In this document: one piece after another, positions 30,571-38,851 of the stretch
Position numbering within the stretch: position 1 is the first letter of the stretch
How the letters are laid out: each line of letters begins with the position of its first letter
NCBI GenBank assembly: GCA_900454475.1
Contig: UGSS01000002.1
Span: 1-64,000 of the forward strand
DNA: 64,000 nucleotides
Reading direction: 5' to 3'
Source of the DNA: [Pasteurella] mairii
GTDB taxonomy: Bacteria > Pseudomonadota > Gammaproteobacteria > Enterobacterales > Pasteurellaceae
Notes under the pieces: model-generated
Told to the model about the DNA's origin: nothing
The model's input: the letters and a program-made list of their open reading frames with translations, nothing else
Database searches by the model: none
Translations under genes and position numbers: made by a program

Positions 30571-30603
30571 ACCGCACTTTGCGTATGCAAGTGCGGTTTT
30601 TTG
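30571..30603 (+). terminator. clpB terminator built from an inverted uptake-signal pair
   Basis: ACCGCACTTTGC (30571-30582) and GCAAGTGCGGT (30587-30597) form a stem of two opposed uptake cores, followed by TTTTTTG. It is both an uptake signal pair and a good intrinsic terminator. It also marks the left edge of the AT-rich sugar island. Confidence 0.88.
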
Positions 30604-30691
30604 TTATCATTAGTTTATTTTTTTGATATCTTATATTACTAACATTAATGATATAACTATAGAAAAAATAAATCTTATCTTTAAATTAATT

Positions 30692-31543
30692 ATGAGCAAA
30701 AATATATCTTTAATTCCAACCATTAGAATGAAACGAGAAGGAATGACAAATACGGAGAAACAGGTAGTTGATTGGCTGCTGGATTCAACACGATTTGATC
30801 AGCATACCTCATTGAAGACTGTGGCTGGTGCTATAGGTGTATCAGAGGCATTAATAGTTAAGGTTGCAAAATTATTAGGCTTTTCCGGATTTCGAGAATT
30901 ACGACGAGAAATTGCCAGTAATTTTATTTCTAATCAATCGGATACTCTTGAATTATCTAACCAAGATACAATCAATGACTTGGTAGATAAGGTTTTTAAT
31001 ATTTCTGTACAGACTATTACTGAAGGACGAGCAATTTTAGATACCAATGTTCTTGAAGAGGCAGCAAAGTGCTTTTTTGCAGCAGAAAATCGAGATTTAT
31101 ATGCTGCGGGAGGTTCTAATACTATTTGCGATGATATTGCTCATAAATTCTTGCGTATTGGTATTCGCTGTAATACTTATCGTGATATTCATTTGATGAT
31201 GATGTCAGCTTCTTTATTAACAGATAAAGATGTTGTTTTGATCATTTCTCATTCAGGTAAAACCACAGACTTGTTACAAGTAATCAAAGAGGCTCGTAAA
31301 AATGGAGCTAAAATTATTTGCATTACCCATAGTGATATTTCTCCTATAGCTGCACTTTCTGACTTTGTTATTTGTACTCCTGCGCCAAATACACCACTTT
31401 TAGGTAAAAATGCATCCGCTCGAATTTTACAGCTTATTTTAGTTGATGCTTTTTTTGTTATAGTAGCCAATCAAAATTTATTACTTTCCGTAGACAAGCT
31501 AAATAAAACAGCTAACTCAACCCTCAGATTTAAAGCAAAATAA
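30692..31543 (+). CDS. RpiR/MurR-family sugar-responsive regulator
   Basis: This is a probable repressor or activator of the PTS operon that follows. The N-terminal RpiR helix-turn-helix (about residues 15-85) contains TSLKTVAGAIGVSEALIVKV. The C-terminal SIS domain binds a phosphosugar (LYAAGGSNTICDDIAHKFL, VVLIISHSGKTTDLLQV). The start is uncertain: ATG 30692 gives 283 residues, ATG 30728 is also possible, and the frame is open from 30623; none has a clear SD. Codon use is AT-rich, like the following genes and unlike clpB. Confidence 0.87.
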   Translation: MSKNISLIPTIRMKREGMTNTEKQVVDWLLDSTRFDQHTSLKTVAGAIGVSEALIVKVAKLLGFSGFRELRREIASNFISNQSDTLELSNQDTINDLVDKVFNISVQTITEGRAILDTNVLEEAAKCFFAAENRDLYAAGGSNTICDDIAHKFLRIGIRCNTYRDIHLMMMSASLLTDKDVVLIISHSGKTTDLLQVIKEARKNGAKIICITHSDISPIAALSDFVICTPAPNTPLLGKNASARILQLILVDAFFVIVANQNLLLSVDKLNKTANSTLRFKAK

Positions 31544-31571
31544 TTTCGGTAGAATATAAACCAAGCAAAAA

Positions 31572-31615
31572 AACTTCACAAAAATTTTTATTTTGTGAAG
31601 TTGATCTCTTTTTAT
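31572..31615 (+). terminator. Hairpin between the RpiR regulator and the PTS operon
   Basis: AACTTCACAAAA (31572-31583) and TTTTGTGAAGTT (31591-31602) form a perfect 12-bp inverted repeat with a seven-base loop, followed by GATCTCTTTTTATT. It most likely terminates the regulator transcript. The symmetry also allows a regulator-binding operator upstream of the aldolase gene; sequence alone cannot separate the two. Confidence 0.65.
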
Positions 31616-31669
31616 TAGATTTTTTCATGATATAACTAAATCAATCATACATGAAGGGAGAGAGGTTCT

Positions 31670-32536
31670 ATGCAACTGGTTTCTATGAAAGAAATTCTGA
31701 CTGATGCTTTTACTAATAAGTATGCGGTCGGTCAATTTAATATCAATAATTTAGAATGGGTGAAATCGATTTTAAAGGTAGCCCAAGAAAATCGTAGTCC
31801 TGCAATTTTAGGTATATCAGGAGGTACAGTTTCTCATATGGCGGGGTGTAAGACTATTCATGATGTTGTAATTGGTGTGGGTAACTATCAGAAAACTGAT
31901 GTTCCTATTGTACTTCATTTGGATCACGGTAAGACCAAACAAGCCTGTATTGATGCTATTGATGCAGGATTCAGTTCTGTGATGTTTGATGGTTCTCATT
32001 TACCGTTCGAGGATAATTTAAAAATTACAAAAGAAATCGTAGAGTATGCAAAACGTTATAATGTTTCCGTTGAAGCTGAACTAGGTACGATAGCAGGGAG
32101 TGAGGATGGGATTGTAAATAGCAAAGTTATTTATGCCGATTTGACTCAATGTATGATAATGGCAAAAGAAACAGGAATAGATTGCTTGGCTGCTGCTTTA
32201 GGATCTACTCATGGACTTTATAAAGGTAAAGCAAAGCTTGGGTTTAAAGAAATGGAAATAATTTCTAAAGCCATTAATATTCCGCTAGTTTTACATGGCG
32301 GAACAGGAATTTCAGATGAGGATATGCTTAAGGCAATTGAGTTAGGTACAGCTAAAATTAATGTAAATACAGAATTTATGTATGCATGGTGTCAAGAAAT
32401 TGAGCATATGGTCAAGGCACCTGACTGCCAGCATGATATTAATGATCCTCGTAAAGTGATTACTCAAGGATTAATTCCGGTTGAAAAGCTTATAGCAAGA
32501 AGAATGCATTTATTTGGCTCAATTAACAGGTACTAG
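31670..32536 (+). CDS. Class II ketose-bisphosphate aldolase
   Basis: This 288-residue zinc-dependent aldolase of the FbaA/GatY/KbaY family splits a ketose 1,6-bisphosphate into DHAP and an aldehyde. It shows the catalytic Asp and zinc His in VLHLDHGKTKQ, SVEAELGTIAGSEDG, the second zinc His in ALGSTHGLYKG, the third in PLVLHGGTGISDED, and the phosphate loop AKINVNTEF. Overall pattern resembles Bacillus FbaA as much as tagatose-bisphosphate aldolases, so the stereochemistry of its substrate cannot be read. It has a strong SD (GAAGGGAGAG) and leads the PTS operon, 11 bp before IIA. Confidence 0.9.
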   Translation: MQLVSMKEILTDAFTNKYAVGQFNINNLEWVKSILKVAQENRSPAILGISGGTVSHMAGCKTIHDVVIGVGNYQKTDVPIVLHLDHGKTKQACIDAIDAGFSSVMFDGSHLPFEDNLKITKEIVEYAKRYNVSVEAELGTIAGSEDGIVNSKVIYADLTQCMIMAKETGIDCLAAALGSTHGLYKGKAKLGFKEMEIISKAINIPLVLHGGTGISDEDMLKAIELGTAKINVNTEFMYAWCQEIEHMVKAPDCQHDINDPRKVITQGLIPVEKLIARRMHLFGSINRY

Positions 32537-32547
32537 GAAACAGATAT

Positions 32548-33003
32548 ATGAACTGGGAACATATTATTAAAGATGAGTTTATCTATTTAAATAAATCATT
32601 TACCTCTCCAGAGGAGGCTGTAGTATTTATCGGCAGTATTTTTGAAAAAAATCAATATGGAACGGTTGAATATACAAGAGCAATGCTAAGAACACTAGCA
32701 TTATATAAAAGAGTAATTGTTCTTGATGATGGCATTGCTATGCCTCATGCAAGACCTGAAGAGGGAGCATTACATGATGGGCTTATATTTATTCAATTAA
32801 ATTCCAATCTTGATTTTGATAATACAGATTTTGAACCTGTAAGATTTTTGATTGGCTTAGTTTCAAGTGGTTCAGAAAATCATATTAGGCTAATTCAATT
32901 AATTGGTAATTTGATTGAATATGATATTCAGCATCAGAATTTTAACTCATCAAAAGAGTTAAAAGAATTTGTTTACAATGTAATTAAGTTGGAGAACCTA
33001 TAA
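32548..33003 (+). CDS. PTS EIIA component (mannitol/fructose/Ula type)
   Basis: This 151-residue cytoplasmic phosphocarrier takes phosphate from HPr and passes it to the IIB protein. The phosphorylated histidine lies in IAMPHARPEEGAL (near residue 67), the hallmark of the IIA family 2 fold, followed by FIQLNSNLDFDN and VSSGSENHIRLIQLIGN. Two bases separate it from the IIB gene. It probably serves only this transporter. Confidence 0.9.
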   Translation: MNWEHIIKDEFIYLNKSFTSPEEAVVFIGSIFEKNQYGTVEYTRAMLRTLALYKRVIVLDDGIAMPHARPEEGALHDGLIFIQLNSNLDFDNTDFEPVRFLIGLVSSGSENHIRLIQLIGNLIEYDIQHQNFNSSKELKEFVYNVIKLENL

Positions 33004-33005
33004 TT

Positions 33006-33290
33006 ATGTTAAAAATTAGAACAGTTTGTGGGAACGGTATTGGTTCTTCTTTATTTTGCGCAGGAAAAATTCGTGAAATATTAGAAGAGGAGGGAATTAA
33101 AGCCGATGTAGAAAGTGTAGATTTTAGTGGTGCACCATCACATAAAGCTGATTTATATATTACTGTAAAAGAGTTAGCCAAACAATTCGATCCTAAATTC
33201 AAGGTTGCTATTATCCGATCTTATACTAATAGCAAAAAGCTTCGTGAAGATGTTTTGGATATTATTAAAGAGCTGAATGAAAATTCATAA
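33006..33290 (+). CDS. PTS EIIB component (Ula/lactose type)
   Basis: This 94-residue protein has the phosphocysteine loop in IRTVCGNGIGSSLF near residue 8, typical of UlaB-like and lactose/cellobiose IIB proteins. The rest fits the small Rossmann-like fold (IREILEEEGIKADVESVDF). It lies between IIA and IIC genes, so the complex is encoded as three polypeptides, as in the L-ascorbate system. Confidence 0.9.
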   Translation: MLKIRTVCGNGIGSSLFCAGKIREILEEEGIKADVESVDFSGAPSHKADLYITVKELAKQFDPKFKVAIIRSYTNSKKLREDVLDIIKELNENS

Positions 33291-33300
33291 GGAGTGTTCT

Positions 33301-34674
33301 ATGCTAGAACTACTAAAAGATATTTTTAGCCAACCGGCATTTTTAATGGGATTAATTGCTTTTATTGGATTGATTGCTTTAAAAGCACCAGTTAATAAAC
33401 TTCTTACCGGAACATTAAAACCTATTTTGGGCTATTTAATGCTGGGGGCTGGAGCAGGCGTAATTGTTACACAACTTACTCCATTAGGCAAAATTATTGA
33501 AGCTGGATTTAATATTAAAGGAGTTGTCCCTAATAATGAAGCGATAGTTTCTATTGCACAAAAAGTATTAGGTGTTGAAACCATGTCAATTTTATTAATT
33601 GGTTTTATTTTTAATTTAGTTATAGCCAAATTTACTAAGTATAAATATATTTTTTTAACTGGACATCATTCTTTCTTTATGTCTTGTTTATTATCAGCTG
33701 TTTTACAAGCATCTGGATTGTCCGGTTGGGAACTTATGTTATTCGGAGGCTTTTTTCTTGGGGCCTGGTCATCAATATCTCCTGCAATCGGGCATCGTTT
33801 GACTAAAGTTGTTACTGAAGATGATGGAATTGCGATGGGGCATTTTAGTTCAATTCAATATTATATTGCTGGATTAATTGGTAAATTAATAGGTAATCGA
33901 GAAAATACTTTTGCTGATACCGAAATTTCAGAAAAATGGGGATTTCTACGGGATACAACAGTTACAACCGGTATTATTATGGTTATCATTTTTTTATTTT
34001 CTAGTATTGCTGCGGGTTCTGAATTTATGAAAACAATCTCTGAGCAAAACTGTGTAGTATATTCTATTTTAGCTGGGTTACAATTTGCTGTTGGTGTTGC
34101 TGTAGTATATGCTGGTGTTAAATTAATTTTAGGAGATCTTGTTCCAGCGTTCCAAGGAATTAGCCGCAAAATTATTCCAAATTCTATACCAGCAGTGGAT
34201 TGTGCGGTATTTTTTACTTACTCACAAACAGCAGTAATTGTGGGCTTTATTTCTTCATTTATCGCAGGGATAATTGGTATGGGAATACTAGGTATGATCG
34301 GATTGCCCGTAGTCATTCCGGGAATGGTTCCTCACTTCTTTTGTGGGGCTACGGCTGGTATTTATGGTGATAAATTAGGTGGAAAAATAGGTTGTATTGT
34401 AGGTGCATTTGTTGGGGGGCTAATGTTAGCATTTTTTCCAGCATTATTACTTCCTGCATTGGGTAATTTAGGATTTGAATCTACTACCTTTGGTGATATT
34501 GATTTTACTTTAATGGGAATTATATTAAGTGAGTTGTACAGATTATTTTCTATAAAAGGAATTTATATTTTGACAGTTATTTTTCTGATTATATTAATAA
34601 TTCCATCATTTATTAAATCAATTAAAGTAGTTGGTGATACTAAAAGTTATGAACAGCTTATTGGTAAAGAATAA
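33301..34674 (+). CDS. PTS EIIC permease, UlaA family
   Basis: This 457-residue membrane component has about 10-12 hydrophobic segments. Family markers include YIFLTGHHSFFM, GIAMGHFSSIQYY and FQGISRKIIPNSIPAVDC, which align with E. coli UlaA. As I recall it, UlaA has GHQQQ where this protein has GHFSS, so ligand contacts probably differ from ascorbate. The ATG at 33301 has AAGGAG 5 bp upstream. A longer frame from 33277 overlaps the IIB gene. Codons are strongly A/T-ending. Confidence 0.88.
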   Translation: MLELLKDIFSQPAFLMGLIAFIGLIALKAPVNKLLTGTLKPILGYLMLGAGAGVIVTQLTPLGKIIEAGFNIKGVVPNNEAIVSIAQKVLGVETMSILLIGFIFNLVIAKFTKYKYIFLTGHHSFFMSCLLSAVLQASGLSGWELMLFGGFFLGAWSSISPAIGHRLTKVVTEDDGIAMGHFSSIQYYIAGLIGKLIGNRENTFADTEISEKWGFLRDTTVTTGIIMVIIFLFSSIAAGSEFMKTISEQNCVVYSILAGLQFAVGVAVVYAGVKLILGDLVPAFQGISRKIIPNSIPAVDCAVFFTYSQTAVIVGFISSFIAGIIGMGILGMIGLPVVIPGMVPHFFCGATAGIYGDKLGGKIGCIVGAFVGGLMLAFFPALLLPALGNLGFESTTFGDIDFTLMGIILSELYRLFSIKGIYILTVIFLIILIIPSFIKSIKVVGDTKSYEQLIGKE

Positions 34675-34738
34675 TTAGCTAAATAATAAATTAGATGAAA
34701 TATATTTTGTCATTTGCTTGAATAGATTAGGAGTTATT

Positions 34739-35692
34739 ATGGCTGTTTTAACGATAGGGTTATCTTGTTATGATCAATTTTTCTTTATCCCCGATTACCC
34801 TGTAGAAGATCATAAAATATTTTCTACGGAATTTTTAGAAAGTGGAGGTGGTCCTTGCGGAAATGCTAGCTATCTACTAGGTCTATGGGGTATAAATGTA
34901 TATCATATTACATCATTAAAAAATGATATTTACGGTACTTATATTATAAGTGAATTGAATAGTGTAAATGTGAACATTGAATACTCAATTATCAATCATG
35001 ATCAGATAACCCCACTTTCTACAATTTTAATTAATGAAAAAAATAAGTCGAGGACGATTATTACTAATAAAAGTAATAAAACTAAAAAAATATGTAATTC
35101 AGACAGGAATAGACTACAATTACTGATTGATAAATTAAATAAGGATAAAGGCGTACATATTATTTTAATTGATGGTCATGAATATGAGTTAAGTGAGTTT
35201 ATTATCCCTAAAATAAGTAATAAAATTGTCGTAATGGATGCTGGAAATCTCAGGGAATCTAACCTGAAATTAGCTAAATATACGGATTATTTTATTGCAA
35301 GTGAACATTTTGCTCAAGATCTGATTAATGAAAAAAATATGTTATTGCGAAAAAATCAGATTTTAGCACTGAAAATGATAGAAGAAATAAGTGCGCCAGA
35401 AAATACTCCTATTATTACGTTGGGTGAGTATGGAGTAATTTCTTTAGAAAACAAAGAAATATGTCATTACTCTGCATATGATTGTGTTCCCGTTGATACT
35501 ACAGGGGCAGGAGATATTTTTCACGGGGCTTTTGTATTTGGATTATGTCAAAAATGGGATTTAGAAAGGGTTATTTATTTTAGTAATTTGGCTTCAGCAA
35601 TATCAATTGAGAAAAAAGGAGTGCGACATATTCTTCCTTCGTTAGCAGAAGTACAGAATAGTAAGCTATCACTTAAGCCACAGCTGAAGTAA
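34739..35692 (+). CDS. PfkB-family carbohydrate kinase
   Basis: This 317-residue ribokinase-fold sugar kinase has the N-terminal glycine motif FLESGGGPCGNASYLLGLWG near residues 32-51 and the C-terminal PfkB signature DTTGAGDIFHGAFVFGLC with the catalytic Asp. Specificity is unknown. Gene context suggests it adds the second phosphate to the PTS product before aldolase cleavage. The start at 34739 is set by TAGGAG 5 bp upstream. It is last in the operon, 64 bp after IIC, and directly upstream of the IS remnant. Confidence 0.87.
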   Translation: MAVLTIGLSCYDQFFFIPDYPVEDHKIFSTEFLESGGGPCGNASYLLGLWGINVYHITSLKNDIYGTYIISELNSVNVNIEYSIINHDQITPLSTILINEKNKSRTIITNKSNKTKKICNSDRNRLQLLIDKLNKDKGVHIILIDGHEYELSEFIIPKISNKIVVMDAGNLRESNLKLAKYTDYFIASEHFAQDLINEKNMLLRKNQILALKMIEEISAPENTPIITLGEYGVISLENKEICHYSAYDCVPVDTTGAGDIFHGAFVFGLCQKWDLERVIYFSNLASAISIEKKGVRHILPSLAEVQNSKLSLKPQLK

Positions 35693-35722
35693 TACTTTTA
35701 TAAAAAACAGGAAAGTTGTGAT

Positions 35723-36178
35723 TTGCCCTCAGAAAGTTGGATACGATAATCAAAAGGGATGAAGCTCAATGATCGAAACTGTCTAAAGCCTGAGAGAGGA
35801 TTATCTCTTAGAGATGCTGTTGCCTATTGCGAAGCTAGCTTGAAGTACATGCTTCTATCATCAGCAACTAATTGGATAAATACAAAGGTGAGCAGGGTAA
35901 AATAGCTCAGAATCGCTCACAACGAGATAATGGGATTAAATAAAGTATGTTGAGAAAAGGAAATTACCTAGATAATACAGCAATGGAAAGTTTTTTCAGT
36001 CGAATAAAAACAGAAAGTTTTGACGGAAACTTTGAATGCATTGATGAGCTTGAGTAGACAGTCCATGGTTATGTACGTTACTACAACGAAGAACGCCTTC
36101 AATTAAGGCAAAAAGGACTGTCCGATACAATACCGAAAACAGTCCTTTGAATGATTATTTAACTTTTTTGGCGGACAA
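35723..36178 (+). mobile_element. Decayed IS3-family (IS150-like) element
   Basis: About 456 bp with imperfect terminal inverted repeats. The left end starts TTGCCCTCAGAAAGTTGGAT (35723-35742). The right end, read on the minus strand from 36178, starts TTGTCCGCCAAAAAAGTTAA. About 16 of 21 positions match after two gaps. Inside is the C-terminal part of an IS3 OrfB transposase with a stop codon. The rest, including most of OrfA and the first two catalytic Asp regions, is lost. It lies between the PTS island and era. No target duplication was recognised. Confidence 0.7.
35947..36150 (+). pseudogene. IS3-type transposase OrfB, C-terminal remnant
   Basis: The frame reads MLRKGNYLDNTAMESFFSRI, then KTESF, an in-frame TAG at 36055-36057, and GYVRYYNEERLQLRQKGLS. 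This is the last catalytic-glutamate region of IS150-like DDE transposases (DNxxMESFF..KTE, then YYNxxRxQxxLKGLS). It has no N-terminal part and is interrupted, so it cannot be active. A 10-bp inverted repeat AAAGGACTGT/ACAGTCCTTT (36112-36121 and 36139-36148) overlaps its 3' end. Confidence 0.8.
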
Positions 36179-36220
36179 GAGTAGCATCAAATTAACCCTT
36201 TTTCGTTTCAATTACACCGC

Positions 36221-37141
36221 TTATTCATCCATATAACCCAGACTGCGTAAAGCGCGTTCATCATCTGCCCAACCGGATTTGACTTTTACCCATAATTCTA
36301 AGTGAACTTTGTTGTCAAATAAACGCTCCATATCGGCGCGCGCTTCAGTACCAATCACTTTTAGTTTTTGTCCTTTGGCGCCGATTACTATTTTTTTCTG
36401 CCCTTCGCGTTCAACTAAAATCAATCCGTTAATTTCATAAGTGCCGCGTTCGTTTAATTTGAATTGTTCAATTTCAACGGTGACGGAATAAGGCAATTCT
36501 TCGCCCATAAAACGCATTAATTTTTCGCGGATAATTTCTGATGCCATAAAACGTTGTGAGCGATCGGTTACATAGTCTTCTGGGAAATGATGTACACCGG
36601 GACGCAATGAAGTGCGGACGATTTTTTGCAAGTTTTGCATATTATTACCACGCTGCGCCGAAATCGGGATAATTTCTGCAAAATTAAATTTTTGACTGAT
36701 TTCGGTAATAAATGGCAGCATATCGTCTTTATTCTTAATATTGTCGATTTTGTTGATGGCAAGTACGACGGGTGCTTTGGCTTGACGCAATTTGTTCAGC
36801 ACCATTTCGTCATCATCCGTCCAGTGAGTGCCATCCACGACAAAAATAATCAAATCCACATCACCGATAGCACTACTCGCCGCGCGGTTCATCAGACGGT
36901 TAATCGCGCGTTTTTCTTCAATATGCAATCCCGGGGTATCCACGTAAACCGCTTGGTAAGGACCTTCGGTGTGAATACCGACAATGCGATGACGGGTGGT
37001 TTGCGCTTTGCGCGAAGTGATGGAAATTTTTTGCCCTAAAATTTTATTTAATAATGTGGATTTTCCCACATTCGGGCGACCTACTATGGCGATAAATCCA
37101 CAATAGGTTTGTTCAGTTTGTGTTGTGAGGTTTTCAGTCAT
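36221..37141 (-). CDS. era: Ribosome-assembly GTPase Era
   Basis: Era binds the 3' end of 16S rRNA during 30S maturation. The 306-residue protein has G1 [16 protein letters not shown], the switch [13 protein letters not shown]3 DTPG, G4 NKID, and a C-terminal KH domain with [19 protein letters not shown] (key GAKG). The ATG overlaps the rnc stop (ATGA), the conserved rnc-era coupling. It is the last gene of the lepA-lepB-rnc-era unit; no strong terminator was seen before the IS remnant. Confidence 0.97.
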   Translation of the reverse strand: MTENLTTQTEQTYCGFIAIVGRPNVGKSTLLNKILGQKISITSRKAQTTRHRIVGIHTEGPYQAVYVDTPGLHIEEKRAINRLMNRAASSAIGDVDLIIFVVDGTHWTDDDEMVLNKLRQAKAPVVLAINKIDNIKNKDDMLPFITEISQKFNFAEIIPISAQRGNNMQNLQKIVRTSLRPGVHHFPEDYVTDRSQRFMASEIIREKLMRFMGEELPYSVTVEIEQFKLNERGTYEINGLILVEREGQKKIVIGAKGQKLKVIGTEARADMERLFDNKVHLELWVKVKSGWADDERALRSLGYMDE

Positions 37142-37815
37142 TTAATATCCAGTTGTTGTAAAATTTCTTCCGCCACCATTTGCTCCGCTTTGCGGCGGCT
37201 GGAACCTTTACCGATAAAAGTGCGGTCAATATTTGGCACGTTACATTCCACCGTAAAGGTTTGGCAATGAGCCTCCCCTTGAATATTAATCACATTGTAA
37301 GTTGGCAACGGTAAACGTTTTCCTTGCAAATATTCTTGCAAACGGGTTTTCGGATCTTTTTGATTATCGCCCGGTTTCATTTCCTGCAACAGGGCTTGGT
37401 ACCATAGGCATACCACCGCAGAGCTTTGCGCCGGCGTACTATCCAACGAAATAGCGCCGATCACTGCTTCAACGCAATCCGCTAAAATAGATTCGCGTCG
37501 AAAACCGCCACTTTTTAATTCGCCGGGTCCTAGCAGCATATATTCGCCCAATTCAAACTCGCGCGCTAATTCGGCAAGGGTTTGCTCGCGCACCAACGTC
37601 GCCCGCATACGACTAAGTTCACCTTCGTTGTTGTGCGGAAACTGGTGGTAGAGCGCTTCGGCGATGGTGAAATTCAAAATCGCATCACCCAAAAACTCAA
37701 GGCGCTCATTATGTACTTTCGCTGCGCTACGATGAGTTAAGGCTTGTTTTAACAACGCTTCTTGCTTAAATTGATAACCGATTTTGCGTTGCAATCTGTC
37801 TAAGTGTTTCATCAT
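37138..37815 (-). CDS. rnc: Ribonuclease III
   Basis: This double-strand-specific endonuclease processes rRNA and other transcripts. The 225 residues carry the RNase III signature [20 protein letters not shown] with catalytic acidic residues, the second acidic site [10 protein letters not shown], and a C-terminal double-stranded RNA-binding domain ([20 protein letters not shown] to [18 protein letters not shown]). Its start overlaps the lepB stop by one base and its stop overlaps era by four. Confidence 0.97.
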   Translation of the reverse strand: MMKHLDRLQRKIGYQFKQEALLKQALTHRSAAKVHNERLEFLGDAILNFTIAEALYHQFPHNNEGELSRMRATLVREQTLAELAREFELGEYMLLGPGELKSGGFRRESILADCVEAVIGAISLDSTPAQSSAVVCLWYQALLQEMKPGDNQKDPKTRLQEYLQGKRLPLPTYNVINIQGEAHCQTFTVECNVPNIDRTFIGKGSSRRKAEQMVAEEILQQLDIK

Positions 37816-38843
37816 TATTTAATTTCGCTGAACATTCGATCAAAACGTAATCCTTTCGGCCATTCGCCCTCGGATTTATCCAAACTTAACCAAATATAAC
37901 TTGCTTTGCCGACAATATTTTTTTCTGGCACAAATCCCCAAAAGCGGCTATCGGCGCTGTGATTGCGATTATCGCCCATCACAAAGTATTGCCCTTCAGG
38001 AACTAACCATTCTGTTTCATAATTTTGTTGTTTAACAAAATCTTTGTACATATACAACGCAAAAGGCGGTTCTGGATCCCAATGAATTTGATGTTCAACA
38101 TCGCCACTTTCTGTTACCACTAATGGATGAAAATTGCCGAAAATCGTTTTTCCATTGCTGGCGCCAACGCGCACCAAAAAGTCTTTATCCGGTTGTGGAT
38201 CGCTATAAATAAATTCTTTGCTGATGCAATCAACGCTGCATTCTTTCCCATCCTTACCGTAAATCACGCGGATATGGCGAGTTGCTTCATTATAAATCAC
38301 GCGGTCGCCCGGCAGCCCGATAACCCGTTTAATATAATCAACGTTTGGCTCCGGTGGTGCTTTAAATACAATAACATCTCCTCGCTGTACCTTGCCGGTT
38401 TTCATAATCGTATTTTGGAAAACCGGATCTTTAATGCCATACGCATATTTTTCAACCAGCAAAAAATCGCCTACACGCAATGTCGGCTCCATAGAACCGG
38501 AAGGAATTTGGAACGGTTCAACAATAAACGAACGCAAAATTAAAACAAACGCTAACACAGGAAAAAGAGAAGATAAAAACTCAACACCTTCCGATACCGG
38601 CTCAATTTTAGCTTTTTCTTCTTCGCTTAAGGCTTTGCCCGAACGTTGTTCGGCACGCGCAATTTGGCGTTGGCGTTTCGGTTGCGCAATAAAGCGATAG
38701 TGGCACCATAACGCTCCGCAAAGTGCGGTCAGAATAATTAATAAAATGGTAAACGTATTTGGTAGCGCAAGGTAATCCAGCCATTTCCAAACACCATAAC
38801 CCAAGGCAATTAAAATAATGAAAAACAGATTAGATTTAGACAT
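37815..38843 (-). CDS. lepB: Signal peptidase I
   Basis: LepB removes signal peptides at the outer face of the inner membrane. Two N-terminal membrane segments (about 5-25 and 30-48) flank a short cytoplasmic part, and a third hydrophobic region precedes the catalytic serine in [15 protein letters not shown] (near residue 117). The general-base lysine is in [13 protein letters not shown], and [17 protein letters not shown] closes the fold. The ATG at 38843 suits AAGGA five bases upstream; an in-frame ATG at 38849 is closer to the SD. Confidence 0.96.
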   Translation of the reverse strand: MSKSNLFFIILIALGYGVWKWLDYLALPNTFTILLIILTALCGALWCHYRFIAQPKRQRQIARAEQRSGKALSEEEKAKIEPVSEGVEFLSSLFPVLAFVLILRSFIVEPFQIPSGSMEPTLRVGDFLLVEKYAYGIKDPVFQNTIMKTGKVQRGDVIVFKAPPEPNVDYIKRVIGLPGDRVIYNEATRHIRVIYGKDGKECSVDCISKEFIYSDPQPDKDFLVRVGASNGKTIFGNFHPLVVTESGDVEHQIHWDPEPPFALYMYKDFVKQQNYETEWLVPEGQYFVMGDNRNHSADSRFWGFVPEKNIVGKASYIWLSLDKSEGEWPKGLRFDRMFSEIK

Positions 38844-38851
38844 AACCATCC

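Noticed and set aside
32548-34674. Calling the PTS an L-ascorbate system (ulaABC)
   Set aside because: The family is right, but the linked aldolase and PfkB kinase and the altered GHFSS motif do not fit ascorbate; I kept only the family name.
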